In this document: in pieces, positions 41,303 through 49,960 of the stretch | How positions within the stretch are numbered: position 1 is the first letter of the stretch | How the letters are laid out: the number at the start of each line of letters is the position of its first letter | Origin: Pandoraea aquatica | GTDB taxonomy: Bacteria > Pseudomonadota > Gammaproteobacteria > Burkholderiales > Burkholderiaceae | Direction: 5' to 3' | DNA: 64,000 nucleotides | NCBI RefSeq assembly: GCF_902459565.1 | Contig: NZ_CABPSN010000005.1 | Location: 62,001-126,000 of the forward strand | Position numbers and translations under genes: made by a program | The notes under the pieces: generated by a model | What the model saw: only the letters and a program-made list of their open reading frames with translations | Databases searched by the model: none | Told to the model about the DNA's origin: nothing

Positions 41303-41415
41303 ATTGGGGAGTAGCCGCCCTGTCATAGACATCAGTCTTCGGCAGGGGCGTACGTCAACAGACTTGGCCGATTCCGGCTATGGCGTGCGCAGCCCTCGGG
41401 CCTGGCGAGACCGAT
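41303..41415 (+). promoter_or_regulatory. yybP-ykoY manganese riboswitch
   Basis: The leader contains the family landmarks: ATTGGGGAGTAGCC at the 5' side, a GTCAACA loop at 41354-41360, and CCTGGCGAGACCGATG at the 3' side, with paired segments between. The order and spacing fit the Mn2+-sensing yybP-ykoY class. The downstream gene is a TMEM165/GDT1-type exporter, one of the gene families known to be controlled by this riboswitch. Confidence 0.88.
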
Positions 41416-41491
41416 GACGATGCTTCCGCCACCCGGGCCGGGACGCATTGTCATTGGCTCGCATGTACACGGCCCGGCGGAGAAAAATAAG

Positions 41492-42049
41492 GTGTCCCCA
41501 TTCCTCGTATCGACCGGTGTGGTCGCGCTTGCCGAAATCGGCGATAAAACCCAGTTGTTGTCCCTTGTGCTCGCTGCGCGCTTCAAGAAGCCCGTACCGA
41601 TCATTCTCGGCATTTTCGTCGCCACGCTGATCAACCATGCCTTTGCCGGTGCCGTGGGCGAATGGCTCTCGACGGCGATCAGCCCGGCCATCATGAAATG
41701 GGCCGTCGTGGCCTCCTTCATCGGCATGGCGATCTGGATTCTCGTCCCTGACAAGCTCGACGACGAAGAAGCGAACACGCGTCGCAAGTTCGGCGTATTC
41801 CTCTCGACCGTCGTCACGTTCTTCATCGCCGAAATGGGCGACAAGACTCAGATCGCAACGGTCATGCTCGCCGCGCGCTATCAGGACTTCTTCGGCGTGG
41901 TGGCCGGGACGACGCTCGGCATGATGCTTGCGAACGTGCCTGCCGTGCTCGTCGGCCACAAGTTCTCGGGACGCTTGCCGACCCGCGCCGTGCACGCCGT
42001 AGCGGCCGTGATTTTCCTCGTACTCGGCGTCATCACGCTGATGCAGTAA
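41492..42049 (+). CDS. TMEM165/GDT1-family Mn2+ exporter (MneA-like)
   Basis: The GTG at 41492, preceded by GGCGGAGA, gives 185 residues and the family N-terminus PFLVSTGVVALAEIGDKTQ. An ATG at 41414 in the same frame lies inside the riboswitch and would add 26 unsupported residues. The two signature motifs EIGDKTQ and EMGDKTQ occur once in each half, as expected of this duplicated transporter of six to seven helices. Members export Mn2+ (MneA in Vibrio). Control by the preceding Mn riboswitch is the expected logic: high Mn2+ turns expression on. Confidence 0.91.
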   Translation: MSPFLVSTGVVALAEIGDKTQLLSLVLAARFKKPVPIILGIFVATLINHAFAGAVGEWLSTAISPAIMKWAVVASFIGMAIWILVPDKLDDEEANTRRKFGVFLSTVVTFFIAEMGDKTQIATVMLAARYQDFFGVVAGTTLGMMLANVPAVLVGHKFSGRLPTRAVHAVAAVIFLVLGVITLMQ

Positions 42050-42070
42050 GCACTTCTGCAAACAAAAAAA

Positions 42071-42096
42071 GACCGGCCTGGGATCGGCCGGTCTTT
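42071..42096. terminator. Bidirectional terminator
   Basis: Arms GACCGGCC (42071-42078) and GGCCGGTC (42086-42093) are flanked by seven A residues and TTT. It separates the exporter gene from the convergent DUF4136 gene. Confidence 0.88.
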
Positions 42097-42122
42097 CTTC
42101 ATCCATCACATCCGTCAGAACG

Positions 42123-42731
42123 TCACTGTCCGACTTTCTGCTGGACGTTGACGGTTTGTCCGCTCGGGAACGGTAGCTGCTTGAGCGCCGCATCGATCAG
42201 GAACGGCATGGCGGAGGCCATCGACGTGCCGGCATCGCTCGTCTCGGCCTGCACGCGATACACCTCCTTGCCCGTCGGACGGTCCGTGAAGCGCAGTTGC
42301 AAGCCCGCAAGGCCATAGGGGTAATCGCGCTGGATGTACGCCGGCGGCGCGCCGTACGGATACCCGTACCAGCCCCACGGACGGCCCCACGGTCCCCACG
42401 GACCGGGCGCGAACATCGGGTCGTAGGCCGGTTCCGTCACGCGCATCACTTGCTGGGTAATGCCGTAGGACATGCCGATCAGATAGTGCGCACTCGAAGG
42501 GCTTTGCTCACTGAAACCGTCACCTGCCAGGCGATTACGCAGCCACTGCTCGTACGTCGCATGTTCCTGATTGTTCTGCTGCTCGGCGGTGCGCGTGAGC
42601 GCATACGTGCGCGGCCCCTCGAAGCCCGGCGAAGTGCCGAACGCCGTGACCTGGCTGGTCACTGTGCTGGCGCATCCGGCCAGCAACACGCTGGCGACGG
42701 CCAACGTCGCCATTCCCCATCGTTTCCACAT
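42123..42731 (-). CDS. DUF4136 lipoprotein
   Basis: The 202-residue protein has a signal peptide with lipobox LLAGC at residues of about 16-20, so it is probably anchored in the outer membrane. The mature part shows the DUF4136 pattern: FEGPRTYALTRTAEQQ, a central segment rich in Gly, Pro, Trp and Tyr (residues of about 110-135), then LQLRFTDRPTGKEVYRVQ and a C-terminal SAMPFLIDAALKQLPFP. The function is unknown. It is transcribed alone, divergent from pepN. Confidence 0.88.
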   Translation of the reverse strand: MWKRWGMATLAVASVLLAGCASTVTSQVTAFGTSPGFEGPRTYALTRTAEQQNNQEHATYEQWLRNRLAGDGFSEQSPSSAHYLIGMSYGITQQVMRVTEPAYDPMFAPGPWGPWGRPWGWYGYPYGAPPAYIQRDYPYGLAGLQLRFTDRPTGKEVYRVQAETSDAGTSMASAMPFLIDAALKQLPFPSGQTVNVQQKVGQ

Positions 42732-42965
42732 GATTCAGTACTCCCGATTCCGAAACCCGCTGTAGACGCCTCGGTGCCGCTGCGTCCGATCAGCCTCGTG
42801 GGTCGTTATGTTGCGACGATTTAAGCATAGGACGGCCTCTCGCGCACATCCGAATCGTTTGACGGTTGCGTTGAACGAAAATTCAGCAAATTCGCGGCTT
42901 GGACACGAAGCGTGCGCCACTCCGTTACAATTTGTGAATCCTTGGCCGTCCGCACATTACCGTCC

Positions 42966-45677
42966 ATGCTCAGAACCGACCTCGCAGGTGTCATCCAACG
43001 TTCCGACTATACGCCCCCGGCGTATCTGATCGACACCGTCCAACTCGACTTCGACCTCGCCGCCGACGTGACCACCGTCACCAGCCGATTGCGCATCCAC
43101 CGTAACCCGGCTGGCCCCGGCGGCGACCTCGAACTGGTGGGCCAGGGCCTGCAACTGGTCAGCCTCGAAATCGACGGCAAGCCGTGGTCCGGCTACCGCA
43201 CCGGCGAAGAAACGCTGACCGTCGTTGCACCGCCCGAAACGTTCGAGCTCACGCTGGTCACCCGCTGTCGTCCGCAAGAGAACACGTCGCTCATGGGGCT
43301 ATACGTCTCCGGCGGCAACTTCTTCACGCAATGCGAAGCCGAAGGCTTCCGCAAGATCACCTACTTCCTCGACCGTCCGGATGTGATGGCGACGTACACC
43401 GTGACGCTGCGCGCCGACCGCGAAGCGTATCCGGTGCTGCTCGCCAACGGCAATCTGATCGACAAGGGCGATCTGCCGGACGGACGTCATTTCGCCGTCT
43501 GGGACGACCCGTTCAAGAAGCCGAGCTATCTGTTCGCACTCGTCGCGGGCCGTCTGGTTTGCCGGGAGGAACGCATCACGGCCGGCGACGGCCGCGAAAA
43601 GCTGCTGCAGGTCTGGGTCCAGCCGCAGGATCTGGAGAAGACCGAACACGCCATGCATTCGCTCATCAACTCGATCCGCTGGGACGAGGAGCGCTTCGGC
43701 CGCGTGCTCGATCTCGATCGCTTCATGATCGTCGCCGTGAGCGACTTCAACATGGGCGCGATGGAGAACAAGGGCCTGAACATCTTCAACACGAAGTACG
43801 TGCTGGCCGACGCCGCCACCGCGACGGACGACGACTTCGGCAACATCGAAGCGGTCGTGGGCCACGAATACTTCCACAACTGGACCGGCAATCGCGTGAC
43901 CTGCCGCGACTGGTTCCAGTTGAGCCTCAAGGAAGGCCTGACCGTGTTCCGCGATCAGGAATTCTCCGCCGACATGATGGGCTCCGAGTCGGGCCGCGCG
44001 GTCAAGCGCATCGACGACGTACGCGTGCTGCGTCAGGCGCAGTTCCCGGAGGACGCCGGTCCGATGGCGCACCCGGTACGCCCCGAGAGCTACGTCGAGA
44101 TCAACAACTTCTACACGGTCACCGTCTACGAGAAAGGCGCCGAAGTCGTGCGCATGTATCAGACGTTGCTCGGCCGTGACGGCTTCCGTCGCGGCATGGA
44201 TCTGTACTTCGAGCGTCACGACGGTCAGGCCGTCACGTGCGACGACTTCCGCGCCGCGATGGCCGACGCCAACGGCCGCGACCTCACGCAGTTCGGTCGC
44301 TGGTACAGCCAGGCCGGCACGCCGCGAGTGACGGTCGATGCCGTCTACGACGAAGCCGCCCGCACCTACACCCTCACGCTCACGCAGCGCTGCCCGAAGG
44401 TCGGCGTCGAGTTGCAGGACGAGACGCTCGTCAAGCAGCCGTTCCACATTCCGTTCGCCGTGGGTCTGCTCGATCGCGACGGCCGCGACATGGTGCTGCG
44501 CCTCGCCGGTGAAGCCGCCGATGCACCGGCGTCCACCACGCGCGTGCTCGACTTCACGCAGGAGCGTCAAAGCTTTACGTTCATCGACGTCGCCCACACA
44601 CCGATGCCCTCGCTGCTGCGCGGCTTCTCGGCTCCGGTGATCGTCGAACACGAGTACACCATCGACGAACTTGCGTTCCTGATGGCGCACGACAGCGATC
44701 CGTTCAACCGGTGGGAAGCCGGGCAGCGTCTGGCGACGCGTCAGTTGCTCGCCCTCGTCGAATCGATTCAGATGGGCCAGTTGCCGAGCGTGGACAGCTA
44801 CGTGCTCGAAGCCTTCCGCCAGGTGCTTCGCGACGAAACGCTCGACCCGGCGTTCCGCGCGCAAGCCCTCACGCTGCCGGCCGAGTCGTATCTCGGCGAG
44901 CAGATGACGGAGATCGATCCGGCCGCCATTCACGCCGCGCGTCAGTATCTGCGTCAACGTCTGGCCGCGTCGCTGCACACGGAATGGCTTGCCGCGTATC
45001 ACAACCATCGCGTGCCGGGCCCGTATCAGCCCGATGCCGCGTCGGCTGGCGAGCGTGCACTGAAGAACCTCGCCCTGTCGTATCTGATGGAACTGTCGGA
45101 CGCCGGTGTGGCGCAAACCGCACGCACGCAATACGACACGGCCGACAACATGACCGACCGCTTCTCCGCGCTCACCGCGCTGGTGCAACGCGGCGGTGCG
45201 GCCCGTGAAGGCGACGCTGCGCACGGCCCGAACCATGCGGCCGAAGCGCTCGTGGACTTCTATCAGCGCTTTGAGAACGAGCCGCTCGCCATCGACAAGT
45301 GGTTTGCCCTCCAGGCGATGCAACGCGGCGACGGTAGCCACTGCGTGATCGATGCGGTGCGTGCGCTCATGGGGCATCCGGCCTTCACGCTGAAGAACCC
45401 GAACCGCGCCCGCTCGCTGATCTTCAGCTTCTGTAGCGGCAACCCGGCGCAGTTCCACGCCACCGACGGTTCGGGCTATCAGTTCTGGGCCGAGCAGGTG
45501 CTGGCGCTCGATGCGCTCAACCCGCAAGTCGCCGCACGACTTGCCCGCGTGCTCGACCGCTGGCGCAAATACACGCCGGCGCTGCGCGAGCGCATGCGTG
45601 ACGCCTTGCAGCGGGTGGCGCAGCATCAGGCACTGTCGAAGGACGTGCGTGAGATCGTTGAGAAGGCGCTTGCCTGA
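42966..45677 (+). CDS. pepN: Aminopeptidase N
   Basis: This cytosolic M1-family Zn metallopeptidase removes N-terminal residues from peptides. From ATG 42966 it has 903 residues, close to the 870-900 usual in proteobacteria; the frame extends 54 bp upstream with no family support. Motifs: GAMENKGLN exopeptidase signature, the zinc site HEYFHNWTGNRVT with the third ligand in LKEGLTVFRDQEF. The C-terminal half is alpha-helical as expected. It is monocistronic. A weak -10-like element lies upstream, and no regulator is evident. Confidence 0.95.
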   Translation: MLRTDLAGVIQRSDYTPPAYLIDTVQLDFDLAADVTTVTSRLRIHRNPAGPGGDLELVGQGLQLVSLEIDGKPWSGYRTGEETLTVVAPPETFELTLVTRCRPQENTSLMGLYVSGGNFFTQCEAEGFRKITYFLDRPDVMATYTVTLRADREAYPVLLANGNLIDKGDLPDGRHFAVWDDPFKKPSYLFALVAGRLVCREERITAGDGREKLLQVWVQPQDLEKTEHAMHSLINSIRWDEERFGRVLDLDRFMIVAVSDFNMGAMENKGLNIFNTKYVLADAATATDDDFGNIEAVVGHEYFHNWTGNRVTCRDWFQLSLKEGLTVFRDQEFSADMMGSESGRAVKRIDDVRVLRQAQFPEDAGPMAHPVRPESYVEINNFYTVTVYEKGAEVVRMYQTLLGRDGFRRGMDLYFERHDGQAVTCDDFRAAMADANGRDLTQFGRWYSQAGTPRVTVDAVYDEAARTYTLTLTQRCPKVGVELQDETLVKQPFHIPFAVGLLDRDGRDMVLRLAGEAADAPASTTRVLDFTQERQSFTFIDVAHTPMPSLLRGFSAPVIVEHEYTIDELAFLMAHDSDPFNRWEAGQRLATRQLLALVESIQMGQLPSVDSYVLEAFRQVLRDETLDPAFRAQALTLPAESYLGEQMTEIDPAAIHAARQYLRQRLAASLHTEWLAAYHNHRVPGPYQPDAASAGERALKNLALSYLMELSDAGVAQTARTQYDTADNMTDRFSALTALVQRGGAAREGDAAHGPNHAAEALVDFYQRFENEPLAIDKWFALQAMQRGDGSHCVIDAVRALMGHPAFTLKNPNRARSLIFSFCSGNPAQFHATDGSGYQFWAEQVLALDALNPQVAARLARVLDRWRKYTPALRERMRDALQRVAQHQALSKDVREIVEKALA

Positions 45678-45713
45678 TCGATGACGATGCCATGCGGCCG
45701 TCGACCACCGACG

Positions 45714-46310
45714 TCACGGCCGCATGACTTCGAAGCTTCCGTTCCTCAGACAAAGTTTGTAAGGCCAGCGCTCCCCCACACCGATCAGCGGTTGCAGCCC
45801 CGGCACCGGAATCACCACCTCATCGAACGCCCCGCCCATGAGAAGGTTGCGGGGATCGTTGCGTAACATCAACTTGCCGCTCATCGCGCTGACCGTGATA
45901 TGCACGTCCTGCCCCGGATAGGTGGGCGGATCACGAAACGTCAACTGGTAAATCATCATCACGTCGGCATCGGGCGGACTCTCGATCTCGTAGTCGCCGT
46001 TGGGCAGACTTGAGCGAAACGTCAGTCGCAGTGACTCGTCGAACGCAAAGTTGGACGCGGCCGGCGAGCGCACCTCAGCACGCACGCTCCACCAGTGGGG
46101 CGCGCCCTCCACGAAATCCAGACGCACGTCGACAGGTCGAAAGTGCCACGTTTTCTGACCGTCGTAGCACGACGCCTTCATACTGCCGTCATAGTGCAAC
46201 GCGGCACGCTCCGGCGTTCCCTGTTCGTCGATCATGACCCTTGGATAGCGGCTGTCGACGGAAACTGGCGGCACGAGATCACCGCGCGAAAGTAGAATGA
46301 ACTCTTCCAT
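45714..46310 (-). CDS. Hypothetical protein
   Basis: ATG 46310 with an upstream GGGAAG gives 198 residues; the frame can also start from GTG at 46316. No signal peptide or membrane helix is seen. The composition is soluble and beta-strand rich: LHYDGSMKASCYDGQKTWHF, VRLDFVEGAPHWWSVRAEV, and a final VIPVPGLQPLIGVGERWPYKL. I do not recognise a family. It is convergent with pepN and is followed by an intergenic region with two hairpins. Codon usage and GC look like its neighbours. Confidence 0.7.
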   Translation of the reverse strand: MEEFILLSRGDLVPPVSVDSRYPRVMIDEQGTPERAALHYDGSMKASCYDGQKTWHFRPVDVRLDFVEGAPHWWSVRAEVRSPAASNFAFDESLRLTFRSSLPNGDYEIESPPDADVMMIYQLTFRDPPTYPGQDVHITVSAMSGKLMLRNDPRNLLMGGAFDEVVIPVPGLQPLIGVGERWPYKLCLRNGSFEVMRP

Positions 46311-46460
46311 GCGCACTTCCCGACTTCTGCTCTACAAACCTGAGTCGTTGCCGCGAGCGTGTCTTGCCACCACCCGCATCGGGCGCGCAATTTGCTATTT
46401 CTAATATGTGTCATGCATGCGCGCCATTTGGAGCGCAGTCTAGTCAACGAAATGCAATTG

Positions 46461-46486
46461 CGCACCTGTCAACCCTGACAGGTGCG
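46461..46486. repeat. Perfect 11-bp inverted repeat with ACCC loop
   Basis: CGCACCTGTCA (46461-46471) and TGACAGGTGCG (46476-46486) are exact complements around ACCC. No T tract follows. It may be a stem of a small RNA or an operator. Confidence 0.75.
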
Positions 46487-46512
46487 GCGTCGCGCGCTCC
46501 GATCCAATAATG

Positions 46513-46552
46513 AAAAACGCTGCCCCGCATTTCTGCGTCGGCAGCGTTTTTC
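46513..46552 (+). terminator. Terminator-like hairpin upstream of the metR-like gene
   Basis: AAAAACGCTGCC and GGCAGCGTTTTT enclose a 15-base loop, and five T residues follow. Because the flanking A and T tracts are symmetric it could act on either strand. No gene ends here on the plus strand, so it would terminate an unannotated transcript. Confidence 0.75.
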
Positions 46553-46637
46553 TTTCGGCGCAGTGTGACTGGCAGTATCCCGGGTGCCCATGTATTATCT
46601 GAACGACAATTTTTGGCATTTACCATTAATTTCATTC

Positions 46638-47561
46638 ATGCAACGCACCCCCATCGAACTTCGTCACTTGCAGACTTTGTTGGCGTTGCGCGACACCGGC
46701 AGCGTCTCCCGCGCGGCGTTGTGGCTTCACCTGACGCAATCCGCTCTCTCGCATCAGATCAAGGCATTGGAAGATTTCTACGGCTTGCCGCTATTCGTGC
46801 GCAAGTCGGCCCCGCTCGTGTTCACCCCGGCGGGCAAGCGTCTGCTGGCGCTGGCGGAAGACGTTGTGCCCGCCGTCGACGAAGCGGGGCGCGATCTCAC
46901 CCGGCTCGCACAAGGCACGCAGGGGACATTGCGCATCGCCGTCGAATGCCATACGTGCTTCGATTGGCTGATGCCCGCGATGGACGCGTTTCGTCAGCGC
47001 TGGCCGGAAGTGGAACTGGACATCGTGTCGGGCTTTCATGCCGACCCGATCGGGCTGTTGCATCAGGACCGCGCAGATCTGGCGATCATCTCCGAACACG
47101 AGGAAGGCGAGGCGGTGGACTTCCATCCGCTGTTCCGCTTTCAGATGATCGCGCTCATGGCGAACGATCATCCGCTGGCAAGCAGATCGCACGTCGATGC
47201 CGAGGATTTTCGCGACGAGACACTCATCACCTACCCGGTGCCCGACGACATGCTCGACATCGTGCGTCAGGTGCTACGCCCTGCGGGCATCGAGCCGACA
47301 CGCCGCACGACCGAACTGACGGTGGCGATCCTGCAACTGGTCGCGAGCCGTCGCGGGCTGGCCGCGCTGCCGCTGTGGGCCGTGACCGGGTATCTGGAAC
47401 GTCGTTATGTGAGTGCACGGCCCATCACGCCGCAAGGGCTGACGGCCGAGCTGTGGGCCACCACGCTACCGGCGACGACGGCACGCCCGTACATCGGCGA
47501 GTTCGTCTCGATCATGCGCGAGACGAGTCTGCTGACGCTGCCGGAAATTGAATTGATCTGA
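46638..47561 (+). CDS. LysR-family regulator, MetR-like
   Basis: The 307-residue protein starts at ATG 46638 (MQRTPIELRHLQTLLALRDT). The HTH is in SVSRAALWLHLTQSALSHQI with the MetR-typical LSHQIKALEDFYGLPLFVRK. The effector domain is of standard length. MetR proteins use homocysteine as coactivator and regulate methionine-synthesis genes such as metE, but no met gene is next to it. The starts further upstream overlap a terminator-like hairpin. Assignment as MetR rests on N-terminal resemblance only. Confidence 0.83.
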   Translation: MQRTPIELRHLQTLLALRDTGSVSRAALWLHLTQSALSHQIKALEDFYGLPLFVRKSAPLVFTPAGKRLLALAEDVVPAVDEAGRDLTRLAQGTQGTLRIAVECHTCFDWLMPAMDAFRQRWPEVELDIVSGFHADPIGLLHQDRADLAIISEHEEGEAVDFHPLFRFQMIALMANDHPLASRSHVDAEDFRDETLITYPVPDDMLDIVRQVLRPAGIEPTRRTTELTVAILQLVASRRGLAALPLWAVTGYLERRYVSARPITPQGLTAELWATTLPATTARPYIGEFVSIMRETSLLTLPEIELI

Positions 47562-47617
47562 TGGCGTGCGCGAGCGGTGGGATGTCGCCGTCGCGCTATT
47601 GTCGCGCTGTCGTCGCG

Positions 47618-48211
47618 TCAGCCGGGACGCCGCACAATCAACCGGCAGACACGCTTTCCCGAACTCGCGCTCGTGACGTCCTCCTCGTGCAACACGACGC
47701 CCTCGTGCAGCGCCGCACGCACCACGGCGGAATCGAAAGCACTGTAGAGACGGCAATCGTCGTGACGCAGGTCGGCACCTTCGGTCACACGCCACGACAC
47801 GTAGAGCACACCACCGGGGCGCACCAGCGTCCACAGCCGGTCGGCAGCCTGCGCGATCTCATCGGCAGGCAGATGCATCAGCACCGTCTCGCAGATCACG
47901 TTGTCATACTGCGCCGTCACGCTTTCCATCAACGGCAGACGGTCGACGTGAAACGTCACCCACGGGAAGGTTTTGCGCGCCACCGCCACGAACGCCGGCG
48001 AGGCGTCGTAACCAGTGACGTCGAAGCCTTGCTGCGCCAGCCACGCGGCGTCGCGCCCATTCCCGCATCCCACATCGACCGTCTTGCCGCCCGGCACGAA
48101 ATGGCGCATCAGCAATGCGTACATGTCGTCGGGCGGCGGCTGTTCAAGCCAGTCTTCACTGTAACGTTCGGCATTGGCCTCGTAGGCCGCTTCTGTCTTC
48201 AGGTCCACCAT
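47618..48211 (-). CDS. Class I SAM-dependent methyltransferase
   Basis: ATG 48211 follows GGAGATCC and gives 197 residues. Motif I is clear (TVDVGCGNGRDAAWLAQQG, with D at the end of the next strand in VTGYDAS), and later ICETVLMHLP and VRPGGVLYVSWR fit motifs post-I to III. The long frame reaching 49369 is a shadow of the MFS gene. It lies 35 bp after the MFS transporter stop on the same strand, so co-transcription is possible. The substrate is unknown. Confidence 0.88.
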   Translation of the reverse strand: MVDLKTEAAYEANAERYSEDWLEQPPPDDMYALLMRHFVPGGKTVDVGCGNGRDAAWLAQQGFDVTGYDASPAFVAVARKTFPWVTFHVDRLPLMESVTAQYDNVICETVLMHLPADEIAQAADRLWTLVRPGGVLYVSWRVTEGADLRHDDCRLYSAFDSAVVRAALHEGVVLHEEDVTSASSGKRVCRLIVRRPG

Positions 48212-48246
48212 GGTCGGGATCTCCGGGGGAGGCTGGGAACGCCAGC

Positions 48247-49686
48247 TTATTGCGAAATCTTCTCCAGCGCGATGTCCTTCGTGCGCGGGCCCATCAGACC
48301 GATGGCGAGCATGACGATCAGCATCGCGCACGAGATGAACGCGAACACACCGGTCACGCCGAAATTGCGCAGCACCGACGCAATCAGAAACGCCGTGAAA
48401 ATCGCCGAGAAGCGGCTCCACGAATAGACGAAACCGACCGCGCGCGCACGAATGCCCGTGGGGAACAACTCCGTCTGATACGCGTGATAGCTGTAGGACA
48501 TGATGTTGTTCGCGAGCGTCAGGCCAATGCCCATCGCGATCAGCATGACCGACGACGTGACCTGCGAGAACACCATCCCGCACACGATGCCGATACCCGC
48601 CGTCCACACGATGGCGTGCTTGCGCTCGACCTTGTCGGCCATCCACAGCCCGATCAGCGGACCCACAGGTGCGGCCAGCGCGATCACGCTCGAATACGCG
48701 AGACTCGTCGTCACGGTGATGCCCTGCTTGATGAGCAGCGTCGGCACCCAGTTCGCGAAGCCGTAGAAGCCGACCGTCTGGAAGATGTTGAACAGAATCA
48801 TCATGATGGCGCGCTTGCGATACGGCGGCACCCACATGTCGCGAAACGCGCTCTTGGGCACGACCGGCTCCGGCACGCCCGGCGGGGGCAGCGGCTTGCC
48901 GTACTCGCGCTCGACCTTGGCTTCGAGCGCCGAGAGCACGCGATCCGCTTCGTCCAGACGTCCCTTCTGCGCGAGCCAGCGCGGGCTTTCCGGCAGGGCA
49001 CGGCGAATCCACCAGACGAACACCGCACCGTGCGCGCCGATGAGCACCACCCAGCGCCAGCCTTCCAGACCGAAGAATTCGCGCGGCACGAGCCAATACG
49101 CAAGGAACGCCACGACCGGCACCGCCGTGAACCCGACGGCCTGTTCGCACGCGAAGGCGCGTCCGCGAATCTGCTTGGGCACGAGTTCCGCAATGTAGGT
49201 GCCGATCGTCACCAGCTCCACGCCGATGCCGAGGCCCACGACAAAGCGCCAGAAGTTCACACCGGTGGCCGTCTCCTGAAACGCCATGATGACGTTGGCG
49301 ACGGTGTACCAGAGCAGCGAGCCGGTGAACACCGCGCGACGCCCGAAGCGGTCGGCGAGAAAGCCGCACGCGATGGTGCCGATGAACAGGCCGGAGAACA
49401 ACGCGGCGATGAAGCTCGCCACCCCGGTCGTGCCGAACAGGCCCGGTGTCGTGGGCGTCAGGATGCCGCTTTTCACCAGACCCGGTGCGATGTAGCCGGT
49501 GTAGAGCAGGTCATAGAGTTCGAAGAAGAAACCGAGACTGAGCAGCACCACCAGTTTCCACACAGTGCGGGTCGGGGGCAGACGGTCGAGTCGGGCGGAA
49601 ATGTCGCCTGCGGTCAGGCGGGTTGCCGCTGTCGTTGCTTGAGCGGCGCGAGGCATGGAAGGCATTGATACGTCGGGGGATGGCAT
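48247..49686 (-). CDS. Major facilitator superfamily transporter
   Basis: The 479-residue protein from ATG 49686 has about 12 helices. The conserved MFS loop motif between helices 2 and 3 reads [13 protein letters not shown], and the second-half counterpart is [29 protein letters not shown] in the central loop is typical of the sugar/aromatic-acid porter (SP/MHS-like) group. The preferred substrate could be an organic or aromatic acid. The frame continues upstream to 49827 but lacks family similarity there. Downstream of an aconitase-family gene, it may import its substrate. Confidence 0.85.
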   Translation of the reverse strand: MPSPDVSMPSMPRAAQATTAATRLTAGDISARLDRLPPTRTVWKLVVLLSLGFFFELYDLLYTGYIAPGLVKSGILTPTTPGLFGTTGVASFIAALFSGLFIGTIACGFLADRFGRRAVFTGSLLWYTVANVIMAFQETATGVNFWRFVVGLGIGVELVTIGTYIAELVPKQIRGRAFACEQAVGFTAVPVVAFLAYWLVPREFFGLEGWRWVVLIGAHGAVFVWWIRRALPESPRWLAQKGRLDEADRVLSALEAKVEREYGKPLPPPGVPEPVVPKSAFRDMWVPPYRKRAIMMILFNIFQTVGFYGFANWVPTLLIKQGITVTTSLAYSSVIALAAPVGPLIGLWMADKVERKHAIVWTAGIGIVCGMVFSQVTSSVMLIAMGIGLTLANNIMSYSYHAYQTELFPTGIRARAVGFVYSWSRFSAIFTAFLIASVLRNFGVTGVFAFISCAMLIVMLAIGLMGPRTKDIALEKISQ

Positions 49687-49960
49687 GAAAATCGTCTCCG
49701 GGCCCGTTCGGTCATGGCCGAACTGCTCACAGTCCGACGTCTCTTCGGACATCGGATACACCATGAATCGACAGGCGCGAGGCCGAAATTGTGCCACGAA
49801 TGACACCGCGCCAGTCACCTTTGCCACGTACTACGAAAAATTGCGATGTTCACCAACAACAGCACGGCATCTTTCTGGTGCGACGTTGCGCAGCACATCG
49901 TGTCGAATCGTCGATGCGCAGCAGCATGCGTCGCACACAGCGAAACCGTCGCGACGCGCG

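Larger units (their letters stand above)
46311..46637. other. Divergent intergenic region with two hairpins
   Basis: No gene was found. The region contains a perfect 11-bp hairpin (46461-46486) and a terminator-like hairpin (46513-46552), both upstream of the metR-like gene and in the same direction. A small RNA is possible. Confidence 0.6.

Noticed and set aside
43299-45626. 775-residue minus-strand frame opposite pepN
   Set aside because: pepN on the plus strand has the GAMEN and HEXXH motifs. The antisense frame is a compositional shadow.
46638-47561. Methionine-regulon role for the metR-like gene
   Set aside because: No met genes or convincing MetR box sit nearby, so I did not give it the gene symbol metR.
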